Origin: Deltaproteobacteria bacterium
GTDB taxonomy: Bacteria > Myxococcota_A > Polyangia > JACPQR01
Direction of reading: 5' to 3'
DNA: 64,000 nt
NCBI GenBank assembly: GCA_016190375.1
Contig: JACPQR010000184.1
Span: 1 to 64,000 of the forward strand
The translations under genes were made by a program, and so were the position numbers. The notes beneath the pieces were generated by a model that saw nothing but the letters and a program-made list of their open reading frames with translations, did not search any database and was not told the origin of the DNA. Below, in pieces: positions 37,140 to 45,142 of this stretch. The first letter of the stretch is position 1. Each line of letters opens with the position of its first letter.

Positions 37140-37205
37140 CGCCACACCCGGATAGCACGCGCCCCCCCCTTTCGCGAAACGCGGCGGCGGAGTACCAATC
37201 GGGAC

Positions 37206-38750
37206 GTGAACCTGGGGATCGATTTCGGGACCACCCGCACCGTGGTCGCCTGCTGCGATCGGGGAAACTACCCGATCGTCGGCTTCGTGGACGGCAGCGG
37301 CGAGACTCGCGATTTCTTCCCGTCGGTCGTGGCCGAACGGGGTGGGGAGCTCTTGTTCGGCCTCGACGCCTTGCAGGCTCCGGCGGATGGCTGCAGCGTC
37401 CTTCGATCGTTCAAGCGGCTTCTCTCGGCGGCTTCGGCCTCGCCCGAGCTCGCCGTCGACGTGGGCAGGGTGAGCATCGGCCTGTCCGATCTGCTCGTGC
37501 GCTTCGCGTCCGCTCTGCGCACCGCCATCCTCGGATGCTCGAACCTTCCGGCCAGCGTCGATCGGGACGCAGAGCTCGCCGCTGTCATCGCGACTCCTGC
37601 GAACGCGATGGGCGCCCAGCGCTTTCTCACGCTCGACGCTTTTCGCCGCGCCGGGTTCGACGTCGCCGCCATGCTCAACGAGCCTTCCGCGGCGGGCTTC
37701 GAGTACACGCACCGCTACCGCAACACGCTGACGCGTACCCGCGAGCACATCGTGGTCTACGACCTCGGCGGCGGCACGTTCGACGCCTCGCTGGTTCGCA
37801 TGAGCGGTCATCACCACGACGCGGTCGCCACGGCAGGCCTCGCGCGTCTGGGCGGCGACGACTTCGACGCCGCGCTGGCCGATCTCGTGCTGCAGGAGGC
37901 CGGTCACCTCTCGCTTCCCGCGCGCAAGCTCGCCGACCTGCGCGAGCGCTGCCGAGAGGCCAAGGAAGCGCTCAGCCCGAACACGCGGAGGATCTCGATC
38001 GACCTCGAGGCGCTGGGTGTGCATGGAGCGACCGAAGCGACGATCCGCGTGGCGGACTTCTACGAGGCCTGCGCGCCCCTCATCCAGCAGACGATCGACG
38101 CGATGGCGCCCGTGATGGCGCGGCTGGATGCCGCTGACGGGGCCGTCCCGGGTGAGATCGCGGGGATCTACGTGGTCGGAGGGGGGAGCTGCCTGCCGGC
38201 CGTGGGCCGCGCGCTTCGAGAGCGGTTCGGTCGCCGGGTGCACCGATCCCCGTACCCGTTCGCCGCGACCGCCATCGGGCTCGCGATCGCCAGCGACGAG
38301 CGCGCCGGCTTCGAGCTCGAGGACCGGTTCTCACGGTGCTTCGGCGTCTTCCGGGAGGCGCAGTGCGGCCGGGAGATCTCCTTCGACCCGATCTTCACGC
38401 GCGAGACCCGCGTCCCTGCTCCGGGCAGCGCCGACCCGGTGGCCCGCCGTCGCGTCTACAGGGCCGCCCACAACGTCGGTCACTTTCGGATGATCGAGTG
38501 CGCCGAGATCGACGAACGCGGAGCTCCGCAGGGGGAGATCACTCCAGTGGCCGACGTGCTGTTTCCCTTCGAGGCAGCGCTCAGGGAGAGCCGCGACGAC
38601 CTCGGGTCGGTTCCCGTGCTCCGAACCGCGTCGGGACCCTTGATCGAGGAGCGATACAGGCTGGATGCGAACGGAATCGTGGAGCTCCGGATCATCGATC
38701 TGGACACGGGCTTCGAGCGGGCCTACCGCGTCGGGGAGTCACGGGCATGA
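37206..38750 (+). CDS. Hsp70-family (DnaK-like) ATPase lacking the usual substrate domain
   Basis: 514 residues from GTG 37206, giving MNLGIDFGTTRT. The actin-fold phosphate motifs are visible: GIDFGTTRT, DLGGGTFD (about residue 185) and VGGGSCLPAV (about 320). After about residue 365, where DnaK has its beta-sandwich peptide-binding domain, there is a different C-terminal region of 150 residues ending in a predicted beta-rich part. It resembles the HscC/YegD-like or unassigned Hsp70 group. It overlaps the next lipoprotein gene by 4 bases. Function not assignable beyond ATPase/chaperone-like. Confidence 0.9.
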   Translation: MNLGIDFGTTRTVVACCDRGNYPIVGFVDGSGETRDFFPSVVAERGGELLFGLDALQAPADGCSVLRSFKRLLSAASASPELAVDVGRVSIGLSDLLVRFASALRTAILGCSNLPASVDRDAELAAVIATPANAMGAQRFLTLDAFRRAGFDVAAMLNEPSAAGFEYTHRYRNTLTRTREHIVVYDLGGGTFDASLVRMSGHHHDAVATAGLARLGGDDFDAALADLVLQEAGHLSLPARKLADLRERCREAKEALSPNTRRISIDLEALGVHGATEATIRVADFYEACAPLIQQTIDAMAPVMARLDAADGAVPGEIAGIYVVGGGSCLPAVGRALRERFGRRVHRSPYPFAATAIGLAIASDERAGFELEDRFSRCFGVFREAQCGREISFDPIFTRETRVPAPGSADPVARRRVYRAAHNVGHFRMIECAEIDERGAPQGEITPVADVLFPFEAALRESRDDLGSVPVLRTASGPLIEERYRLDANGIVELRIIDLDTGFERAYRVGESRA

Positions 38751-39433
38751 CCCGAAGAATCGCGGGGTCCGCAGCGAGCGAAGCTCGCTGGGGTGCAATC
38801 GCAGGGTCCGCAGCGAGCGAAGCTCGCTGGGGTGCAATCGCGTTACTGGCCGTCCTCGCCGCCTGCGCTGGATCTCGCGAGGAGCCGCCGCCTCCCTACG
38901 TCCCGCCGGACCGCGAGGTGCGAAACGACATCGTCCGGACGGCGACCGGCACGACCGGCGATGCGCCCGAGATATCGCGCTCTGTCGGCGCCGAGGGTGG
39001 AGTCGTCCTGTTCTGGCCTCGGATCGTCCCGCGTGCCGCCGCCGAGGGATCGAGGGACGTCGCGCTGGCCGTGCAGGAGCACCTGCGTGGCCTCGTCGAG
39101 AGGACCCTGCCCGGCCGAGCCATCGACGTCCGACCCGAGCCGGAGCGCGTGTGCCCGCGCGCGGGGTGCACCGCGATGACGGTCGGCGCGCTCCTGTTGC
39201 GAAACGAGGGAGGCTGCATCGTGCTCGGAATCGTCAGCGGGCCCGGCACCGCGCCGGCACGCCTGGTGCCCTGGATCGGCCAGGTGGACCTGCGCCAGCG
39301 GATGGTTCCTTTCCGGGAGCCGCCGGAGGCCCAGGTCACAGCCCGCGATTTCGGTCGCTGCTCCTCTCTTGCCGAGCAGCTCGGCGGGGCGGACGGGGAC
39401 ATCGCAGCCGCCATCCAGCAGACCGCCCCCTGA
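38747..39433 (+). CDS. Lipoprotein whose signal peptide contains a duplicated palindromic element
   Basis: 228 residues from ATG 38747 (ATGA overlap with the Hsp70-like stop). A hydrophobic stretch LLAVLAACAGS gives a lipobox, but before it, 13 residues (IAGSAASEARWGA) occur twice in tandem, making the N-terminal region about 26 residues longer than normal. They are encoded by the 39-base repeat described separately. The mature part has four Cys and no recognised domain. It may be a partner of the Hsp70-like ATPase. Confidence 0.75.
   Translation: MTRRIAGSAASEARWGAIAGSAASEARWGAIALLAVLAACAGSREEPPPPYVPPDREVRNDIVRTATGTTGDAPEISRSVGAEGGVVLFWPRIVPRAAAEGSRDVALAVQEHLRGLVERTLPGRAIDVRPEPERVCPRAGCTAMTVGALLLRNEGGCIVLGIVSGPGTAPARLVPWIGQVDLRQRMVPFREPPEAQVTARDFGRCSSLAEQLGGADGDIAAAIQQTAP
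38758..38842 (+). repeat. Tandem 39-bp coding palindromic element (2.2 copies)
   Basis: Unit 1 is 38758-38796 and unit 2 is 38797-38835, differing at one base, followed by 7 bases of a third. Each unit contains a perfect hairpin, AGCGAGC-GAA-GCTCGCT (38773-38789 in unit 1). The length of 39 keeps the frame, so the repeat is translated in the signal peptide of the lipoprotein. Confidence 0.95.
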
Positions 39434-39483
39434 CTCGCCGCGTCATCCGCTCCATCGCGGCCTCCGTTTGCCCGAAATTCCGC

Positions 39484-39512
39484 TTGCACCGCTTGACGCG
39501 TTGCGTTATACG
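39484..39512 (+). promoter_or_regulatory. Candidate promoter of the phasin-like gene
   Basis: TTGCAC (39484-39489), a 17-base spacer and TATACG (39507-39512). The expected start of transcription is near 39519, giving a leader of about 19 bases with a full Shine-Dalgarno sequence (AAAGGAGG ending at 39530, seven bases before ATG 39538). The -10 box sits exactly in the middle of the palindromic operator. Confidence 0.55.
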
Positions 39513-39523
39513 CATTGCGTCAA
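39493..39523. promoter_or_regulatory. 31-bp palindromic operator centred on a -10 box
   Basis: Arms TTGACGC (39493-39499) and GCGTCAA (39517-39523) enclose inner arms TGCGT (39502-39506) and ACGCA (39510-39514), centre TAT. Twelve of fifteen base pairs per half are symmetric. Transcription should begin inside the right arm, so the palindrome works as DNA, not as an RNA hairpin. A dimeric repressor (possibly two dimers) is expected; its gene is not adjacent. Confidence 0.7.
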
Positions 39524-39537
39524 AAGGAGGCCAACAC

Positions 39538-39930
39538 ATGGAAGAGCTCGTTTCGAGGATCGAGGAGACCGGCCACAACGTGAAGGAGCAAGGCGAGTCC
39601 TTCGTGACCGCGACCCGCCATGCCGGGCTGGCCTTCGCAAAGGAGACCCGGCGCGCCAGTACGGACCTCTTCGGAGCGGCCCGCGCGGAAGCGACGAGCT
39701 GGAGGCGCTTCCTGCAGAGCCGGGTCGCTCGGCGGATCCGCCGGCTAGCCGCGGCGCGGGATCTCGAGCGGCGCTTCCTGGCGCGTCTCGACAGGGCCAT
39801 CGTCCGCCTCGGCCGCCGCGTGCGCGCGCGCCTCGCGAGGCTCGAAGGCCGCCGGGCCCCCGCGAGGGTCAGGCGGGGGGCCCCTCGGCGGGCCGCTCGC
39901 ACGAGGAAGGCGGCCGCGGCGCCGGCGTAG
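39538..39930 (+). CDS. Small basic phasin-like / histone-H1-like protein
   Basis: 130 residues. The first half is amphipathic helix (ESFVTATRHAGLAFAKETRR and following Ala-rich turns), as in phasins that coat polyhydroxyalkanoate granules. The second half is very Arg- and Ala-rich and could bind DNA, like the tails of PhaF-type phasins or histone-H1-like proteins. It has the best ribosome-binding site in the window and a strong palindromic operator, so it is probably abundant and tightly regulated. The family assignment is by pattern only. A GC-rich hairpin follows its stop. Confidence 0.7.
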   Translation: MEELVSRIEETGHNVKEQGESFVTATRHAGLAFAKETRRASTDLFGAARAEATSWRRFLQSRVARRIRRLAAARDLERRFLARLDRAIVRLGRRVRARLARLEGRRAPARVRRGAPRRAARTRKAAAAPA

Positions 39931-39952
39931 ACGCCAGTGTACCGAAGGAGAC

Positions 39953-39969
39953 CCCCGGCTCCGCCGGGG
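39953..39969 (+). terminator. Terminator-like GC hairpin
   Basis: CCCCGGC (39953-39959), loop TCC, GCCGGGG (39963-39969), 23 bases after the phasin-like stop. There is no T-run after it, so it could only pause or protect the mRNA end. Confidence 0.4.
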
Positions 39970-40012
39970 AGGCAACCACCGTTCGACATCTGCCGGAGCA
40001 CCGCGCGAGTTT

Positions 40013-40095
40013 GAACGTGGACGTATACGTGGTCGTGGACGTGGACGATCCGGATTCGGGCTCGACCACGACCACGACCACGACAACGACCACGG
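40013..40095. repeat. Inverted hexamer arrays (element A)
   Basis: About 35 bases of GTGGAC/GTGGTC units (from 40015) are followed after about 12 bases by about 34 bases of GACCAC units (40061-40095). The two halves are imperfect reverse complements and could form a long hairpin or cruciform. Related arrays occur in the elements at 40982-41453 and 45143-45370. Neighbouring sequences CGCGCGAGTTTG and its degraded complement near 40110 suggest further inverted flanks. Confidence 0.75.
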
Positions 40096-40325
40096 CTACG
40101 AACCGACCGAACCCGCGCGCGAGCTGGGTGTCGACAAGGGCCGTAGCCCGGTGCCGTCGCGAGGCGGTGCTGCGCGGCCCCGCCCGCGCGAAGCGCCGGT
40201 TCCCCTTCGCACGCGGTGAAGCAAGGCTCGATCTCTCCCTCGAGGCACGAGGGGTCGAACGGTCTGGCTGGACCTGGGACGACCGGACCCTTCCCGACCG
40301 AGCTTGCATGGCTCACACTTCCGTC

Positions 40326-40985
40326 ATGCAGGCTCCGTCGCGCACAACGCTCGCTGCCTTCGCGCTCGCAGTTGGCTGCTCATCTGGTCCGCCTGCTCCT
40401 CCGGCGCCCGGCCTGGCTGCCCGACCGACCTCGGCGCCGATGCCCCCGGTCCCGACGGTGGGCGGCGTCCCGAGCCCATCTGCCGGCCCGGTGGCGCTGC
40501 CCGCGCCGACCCCCCTTCTGGGCACGGAGCAAGGCCCGCCGGCCGGATACGTGACGATGCGGGCGCTCCGGGTCGCCGCGACTCCGCAGGGCGCCGCCGT
40601 GCTCCTCGTCGACGCCGCCGGCGCCAAGGTCGTTCCGATCTTCATCGGCGACGGCGAGGCCCTGTCGATTCACCTGCGCCTCTCGGGCCGGCGGGCCCAG
40701 CGCCCGCTGACGCACGACCTCATGGACTCGACGCTGCGCGAGCTAGGCGCTCGTCTCGTCCACGTCCGAGTCGACCGCATCGAGGGCGGCGTGTTCTTCG
40801 GGACCGTCGTGTTGCAGCAGGGCCCTCGCGCGATCGCCATCGACGCCCGCCCCTCCGACGCCATCGCGCTGGCTGTCGGCAATGCCGTTCCGATCCACGT
40901 CGCCCCTGCCGTGATCGCCGAGGCCGGTCTCGGCGCCGAGGCGCTCGATGCGCCCCCGGCGCCCGAGCCTCGCCAGACTCTCTAG
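40326..40985 (+). CDS. Bifunctional-nuclease-family (DUF151) lipoprotein
   Basis: 219 residues from ATG 40326; an ATG six codons upstream is also possible. A lipoprotein signal (LAVGCSSG) and a Pro/Ala linker (about 20-70) precede a complete bifunctional-nuclease domain (about 78-200: VLLVDAAG, VPIFIGDGEA, RPLTHDLM, DARPSDAIALAV). Members of this family are usually cytoplasmic; here it is predicted to be an exported lipoprotein, so its nucleic-acid activity would have to act outside the inner membrane or has been repurposed. Its TAG stop lies in the left end of the inverted-repeat element 40982-41453. Confidence 0.9.
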   Translation: MQAPSRTTLAAFALAVGCSSGPPAPPAPGLAARPTSAPMPPVPTVGGVPSPSAGPVALPAPTPLLGTEQGPPAGYVTMRALRVAATPQGAAVLLVDAAGAKVVPIFIGDGEALSIHLRLSGRRAQRPLTHDLMDSTLRELGARLVHVRVDRIEGGVFFGTVVLQQGPRAIAIDARPSDAIALAVGNAVPIHVAPAVIAEAGLGAEALDAPPAPEPRQTL

Positions 40986-41453
40986 CACCGAACGGTTTGA
41001 AAATGCCGTGATGACGGCGCCCTCCGAACCTTCGCGCTTTCAGCACGGGGGAAGGTGAACGTGGTCGTCGACGTGGTCGTGGTCGTGGTCGGGCACGCCT
41101 CGCCAGCAACAGGGCCCGGTCGCCCGTCGACAACGGGCCATGCAAGACGAACCGCTCCTCGCCTACGAACGCCTCGACGCCTACGCGGTGTGGCGGAGCG
41201 GTGCTGGATGCGTTGAAGGTCATGGGGCTCGTGGCACCCGAGACCGCGCGCGTGACACGAGTGCGGATCGTTCGTGTGGTGCAGATGCTGTCGCGAATGT
41301 GCCGGTAACCGCTCCCGCAGCCAACATGCGGGGGGGCCGACCACGACCACGACCACGTCGACGTTCACGACGACGGCGCAACCGCGTCAGACCGTTGCGA
41401 CGAGGGCGCCGATGGCCGCGCAGTCGCGAAGGTTTCAAACCGGCCGGTGCTAG
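40982..41453. repeat. 472-bp inverted-repeat element between convergent genes (element B)
   Basis: Ends: CTAG followed by CACCG-2-CGGTTTGAAA at 40982-41002, and the complement at 41433-41453 (19 of 21 matching). Internal arms: a perfect 26-base inverted repeat of GTGGTC hexamers at 41067-41092 and 41337-41362. The stop codons of both flanking convergent genes (TAG at 40983-40985 and TAG on the minus strand at 41450-41452) lie inside the CTAG ends. No gene in between is convincing. CTAG at both ends would fit a 4-bp target duplication. Confidence 0.8.
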
Positions 41454-43123
41454 TCCCCGCCGCCGCGAGCCCGCCGTCGCAGCGCGAAGGCCAGCACCGC
41501 AGCCAGGACGATCGCCGCCTCCGTGCTCTGCTTCGAGGTCATGCCCGCATGCCGGCACGCGCAGCTCGCAGTGTCGTCGCCTTCGCCCGCAGATCCCGGT
41601 CCGCCGTCGCCTTCGCCGCCAACGCCTCCGTCGGCTCCGGGATCGCCGGGTCCCACGCATCGGCCACCGCTGCAAGCTTGGCCGTCCGGGCACCGCGCGC
41701 CCTCGCACGAGTCCACGCACGATCCATCCTCGCAATGCGCGCCCGCCTCGCACCCGTCCGGGCACGAGGGGTCGACGCACTCGCCCGTCGCGGTGTCGCA
41801 GTCCAGCCCCGCCTCGCAGACCACGCCGTTGCACTGGCCGCAGCCCGAGAAGCAGATCCCCTCGCGGCAGACCTCGCCCTGAGCGCACTCGGCTCCCTCG
41901 CAGGGATCGACGCAGGCTCCGAGGCGACAACTTCGGCCCCAGGGGCAGACCACGTCCTCGCAAGGCGTCACGCACTCCCCGGCCCGGCACACCGAGTCCG
42001 GCGGGCACGACTGCCCCTCGCAGCCCGGATCGACGCACAGGCCGGAGCTCGAGTCGCAGACCGTCTCCACGGTGCAGTCGAACTCGTTGACGAGGACGCA
42101 GTCCGGCACGCAGCGACCGTCGTGGCAGATCTGCTGGTCCGGGCAGGTCGCGCCGTCGTCGAGCTCGCCGTCGCAGTCCGTGTCGAGGCCGTCGCACTGT
42201 TCGGGCTCGGGCGAGAAGAGCTCCTGGCAGACGACCTGGCCGACCTCGCACGCCGTGACACCAAACGCGCAGGTGCCGGTCAGACCCGTGTCGCACGAGG
42301 TGCCGCCCCCCGAGCACTCGACGCCCTCGACGCTGGTGACCAGGTCGGTGAAGTCGTTGTTGCTCCCGCCGTAGATGTCCTCCCACGCGAAGTAGAACTT
42401 CCGCTCCGTCACGTGGCTGTCGTAAATGAGGAGGTGGATGTACGAGTCGGGGCCGTTCTGATCCGGGTTGAAGGAGCGCTCCGAGTAGTAGACGTACCCA
42501 TCTCCCTGCGCCAGGCGGTCGATGGACGCGCAGCAGTTTCCGCCCGCGCAGCTCCCGCCCGCCGAGTGCGACTCCGGCGTGAAGAGGAAGAACCCGACGT
42601 CGCCGCCCGCGTAGTCGGGCTCGTTCGCGATGTCCAGCACCACGGAGCTGCCCGGGGCATCGTCACAGTCGAGCATCGGATGCAGATCCTCCGGCTCGGG
42701 CGCGCTGCCGGTCACGTTGTACCAGCCGAACACGTCGTCGAAGAGCGCCGTGCCGCGCGTCAGGAGCGTGAACGTCAGCGCGCAGGTCGGCCGGAAGGTC
42801 TCGGGCGTCACGGAGGCCTCGGCGACCGGATCGAGCCCGCTCACGTTCGACGGGATGCACGTGTTGTCGTTGAAGCTGTGCCACATCGTGGTCTCGCACA
42901 CGGCGTTCTGCCCGTCGTCGCAGGGACCGTCCTCGGTGGGGCAGACCTCGCCGATGTTGCACACGCCCGCCTGGTCGCATGCGCAGGCGAAGGTCGCAGC
43001 CAGCCCCGTGGGCCGCCCGGCGTCGCAGCCCGGTGGCGTGGGGATGGTCACGCCGTTCGGCTGATCGAGCGCGACGGCGGCCGCGGGCCAGGATGCTGCA
43101 AGTACGACGATCAGCTTGCGCAT
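41450..43123 (-). CDS. MYXO-CTERM-type surface protein with DUF4114-like domain and Cys-rich repeats
   Basis: 557 residues. Signal peptide 1-19; an N-terminal Cys-containing region; a DUF4114-like domain (about 150-265, with YIHLLIYDS and NDFTDLV). A MopE-type motif follows (EQCDGLDTDCDGELDDG), then about eight EGF-like six-Cys units, and a C-terminal tail with CAC, a hydrophobic helix and RRRARGGG. That tail is the MYXO-CTERM sorting signal, cleaved and lipid-attached by a myxosortase so the protein ends on the outer surface. Many acidic residues suggest calcium binding. It could be an adhesin or surface-layer component. It is followed by the amylase upstream in the same orientation. Confidence 0.9.
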   Translation of the reverse strand: MRKLIVVLAASWPAAAVALDQPNGVTIPTPPGCDAGRPTGLAATFACACDQAGVCNIGEVCPTEDGPCDDGQNAVCETTMWHSFNDNTCIPSNVSGLDPVAEASVTPETFRPTCALTFTLLTRGTALFDDVFGWYNVTGSAPEPEDLHPMLDCDDAPGSSVVLDIANEPDYAGGDVGFFLFTPESHSAGGSCAGGNCCASIDRLAQGDGYVYYSERSFNPDQNGPDSYIHLLIYDSHVTERKFYFAWEDIYGGSNNDFTDLVTSVEGVECSGGGTSCDTGLTGTCAFGVTACEVGQVVCQELFSPEPEQCDGLDTDCDGELDDGATCPDQQICHDGRCVPDCVLVNEFDCTVETVCDSSSGLCVDPGCEGQSCPPDSVCRAGECVTPCEDVVCPWGRSCRLGACVDPCEGAECAQGEVCREGICFSGCGQCNGVVCEAGLDCDTATGECVDPSCPDGCEAGAHCEDGSCVDSCEGARCPDGQACSGGRCVGPGDPGADGGVGGEGDGGPGSAGEGDDTASCACRHAGMTSKQSTEAAIVLAAVLAFALRRRARGGGD

Positions 43124-43151
43124 GATTCTGTCTCTCCAGTCCGGCGCCACG

Positions 43152-45080
43152 TCAACGCGTCGCGAGGACGAGGCCGCCCCGCGGCGGAATCGAGAGCGGC
43201 GCGGTCACGTCGGCTTCGCCCAGGAGGTCGCGGTACTCGCCGGCCGGCAGCCCATCGGCCCCCGCGGGCGAGTCCGAGCGGTTCAGCGCCACCCACAGGA
43301 CGTCCCCTCCGGCGCTCATCTCGTGAACGAGCACGTCGTTCGACGCGCCCAAGGGCCTCCGCGTCCCGCGCCGTGCCGCGGGGTGGTCGGCCCGGATTCG
43401 CGCGAGTCGCGAGATCCGATCGCGCAGCCACTCCTGGTCGGCCCCGAGGCCCTCCCACTGCATCGGGCGCCGGTTGTCCGGATCGCCCGCGCCGCTCATC
43501 CCGATCTCGTCGCCATAGTAGATCAGCGGGACCCCGGGCATCGTCATGAGCAGCGTGTACGCGAGCGCGACCCTCTCGAACGGGTCGGGGCTCGAGGGCA
43601 GGGACGGCTGGTTCTCCCAGCCGCGATCCTTCCCGCTGTCCCACTCCCCGAACTGCGGCGAGCTCTCGGCGAGGTGAATCGCGCGGGGCAGGTCGTGGTT
43701 CCCGAGGAACGTCCCCATGATCGCTCCGGCCCCGTAGTAGTCGGCGTTCCCGCCGAGGAACGCGTCGAGATCCGCCATGCGATCGAGCCGCATGAGGATC
43801 GTCCTCGCGACCTGGGCGCGCAGCGGAAAGTCGAACTGGCCATCGAGCTTCGTCGCGGGATCGACGTACCGCCGCATCAGGTCGCGGTCCCCCGTGAACG
43901 TCTCGCCGATCATGTAGAAGTGCCGGTCGTCCGTCTCGACCTCGGCCCCCGTCTGGGCACGCAGATCGGTCAGCCACGAGTCCTCGATGTGCTTGACGGC
44001 GTCCAGCCGATAGCCGTCTATGCCGGTGTCCCGGATCCACTGGATCGCGTTCCCGACCGAGAACGCCCTGGCGTCCGCGTTCCGGAAGTCGAAGTCGGGC
44101 AGGTAGTCGCGGAACCAGCAGCGCAGGCGCTCGGGCTCTGCGTCCCAGGAGCAGCCATATCCGCAGACGCACCCGTCGAGCGGCCAGAACCAGTCCGGGT
44201 GGTCGGCGTAGACGGGGCTGTCCTGGTGCACGTGGTTCATGACGTAGTCGAGGACGATCTTCAGGTCGGCGGCGTGTGCGGCGTCCACGACCGCTCTCAG
44301 AAGGTCCAGGTCGCCCACGCGCGGCTCGACCTCGTCCATCCGGGTCGGCCAGTAGCCATGATAGGCGGCGTAGCTCCGCCCGTCCTCGCCGACCCCCGCC
44401 CGATCGGCGTTGTCGACGGGCGAGCTCAGCCACAGCGCGTTCACGCCCAGGTCCGTGAAGTAGCCGTCCTCGATCTTCTGCCGCACGCCCTCCAGGTCGC
44501 CTCCCCGGTAGTTGGCGACGGCCTCGACCTCGGCGACGGCGGAGTCGTTCGCCGGGTCGCCGTCGAGGAACCTGTCGAGGAGGACGAAGTACATCACCGC
44601 GTCGCGCCAGTCGAACGACGTGGGAGGCGCATCGCAGCCGCAGCTCACCCGCCGTACCGAGTTGTAGCCGCCGTAGCCGTCGGGCTCGCGGTCGGGGTTC
44701 TCCGGATCCTCGATCCACTCGCCGCCGTTCACGAGGAACTTGTAGTGGACGACCTGCCCGTCCTCGAGATCGAGCGTAGCGACGAACCGGTCCCCGCTCT
44801 GGACCATCGGGACGCCGACCTCCCAGCCGTCCGCGCGAAAGTCCCCGCGTAGCTCCGCGCTCGTCCTCCCCTCGCCCGCGAGGGAGAACTCCACCTCGCA
44901 GCTCGCGCAGGGATCGCCTCCCGAGTCGCGTCCGGCGGCGTCGCGACCCTCCGCTTCGGCGTCCGCTCCGGCGTCCTGGGCGGGCCCACCGGAGTCGGAC
45001 CCGCCGGCTCCCGTAGCGCAGGCCGCGGCGACGCAGGCAAAGGGCAGAAACGCGACAGCTCCCGTGGCCCTCGACACCAT
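43152..45080 (-). CDS. Secreted GH13 alpha-amylase lipoprotein
   Basis: 642 residues from ATG 45080. A lipoprotein signal (VAAACATG) and an acidic linker are followed by a CBM48/E-set-like starch-binding domain (about 60-150) and a GH13 TIM barrel. Catalytic residues appear as Asp in GYRLDAVKH (nucleophile), Glu in MIGETFTG (acid/base) and Asp in FLGNHDLPR. Cys clusters near residues 165 and 310 suggest disulfides. A C-terminal beta domain closes it. It should cleave alpha-1,4-glucans (starch, glycogen, maltodextrins) at the cell surface. Confidence 0.94.
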   Translation of the reverse strand: MVSRATGAVAFLPFACVAAACATGAGGSDSGGPAQDAGADAEAEGRDAAGRDSGGDPCASCEVEFSLAGEGRTSAELRGDFRADGWEVGVPMVQSGDRFVATLDLEDGQVVHYKFLVNGGEWIEDPENPDREPDGYGGYNSVRRVSCGCDAPPTSFDWRDAVMYFVLLDRFLDGDPANDSAVAEVEAVANYRGGDLEGVRQKIEDGYFTDLGVNALWLSSPVDNADRAGVGEDGRSYAAYHGYWPTRMDEVEPRVGDLDLLRAVVDAAHAADLKIVLDYVMNHVHQDSPVYADHPDWFWPLDGCVCGYGCSWDAEPERLRCWFRDYLPDFDFRNADARAFSVGNAIQWIRDTGIDGYRLDAVKHIEDSWLTDLRAQTGAEVETDDRHFYMIGETFTGDRDLMRRYVDPATKLDGQFDFPLRAQVARTILMRLDRMADLDAFLGGNADYYGAGAIMGTFLGNHDLPRAIHLAESSPQFGEWDSGKDRGWENQPSLPSSPDPFERVALAYTLLMTMPGVPLIYYGDEIGMSGAGDPDNRRPMQWEGLGADQEWLRDRISRLARIRADHPAARRGTRRPLGASNDVLVHEMSAGGDVLWVALNRSDSPAGADGLPAGEYRDLLGEADVTAPLSIPPRGGLVLATR

Positions 45081-45142
45081 GCGCACCTCCCGCGCGCCGC
45101 TTAGCAAGAACGCCCGGCTACTTCAAGGGCAGGCGACATCAC
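45081..45142. other. Short intergenic sequence ending in target-site repeat
   Basis: Upstream of the amylase. It ends with CGACATCAC (45134-45142), the left copy of the 9-bp direct repeat that flanks the mobile element. Confidence 0.5.

Larger units (their letters stand above)
39931..40325. other. 395-base gene-free stretch with hexamer hairpin
   Basis: Holds the hairpin at 39953-39969 and the GTGGTC/GACCAC inverted hexamer arrays at 40013-40095. From 40100 to 40325 I see no gene, promoter or RNA. The ORFs over it contain long Val or Thr runs that merely translate the hexamers. Confidence 0.6.

Noticed and set aside
38758..38842. Possible CRISPR array
   Set aside because: Only two adjacent units and no spacers; the repeat is coding.
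39869..40309. ORFs with ten or more consecutive Val or Thr
   Set aside because: They merely translate the GTGGTC/GACCAC hexamers.
41140..42090. ORF across element B and the MYXO-CTERM gene
   Set aside because: Crosses an inverted repeat into a well-supported antisense gene and has a low-complexity Arg/Pro product.
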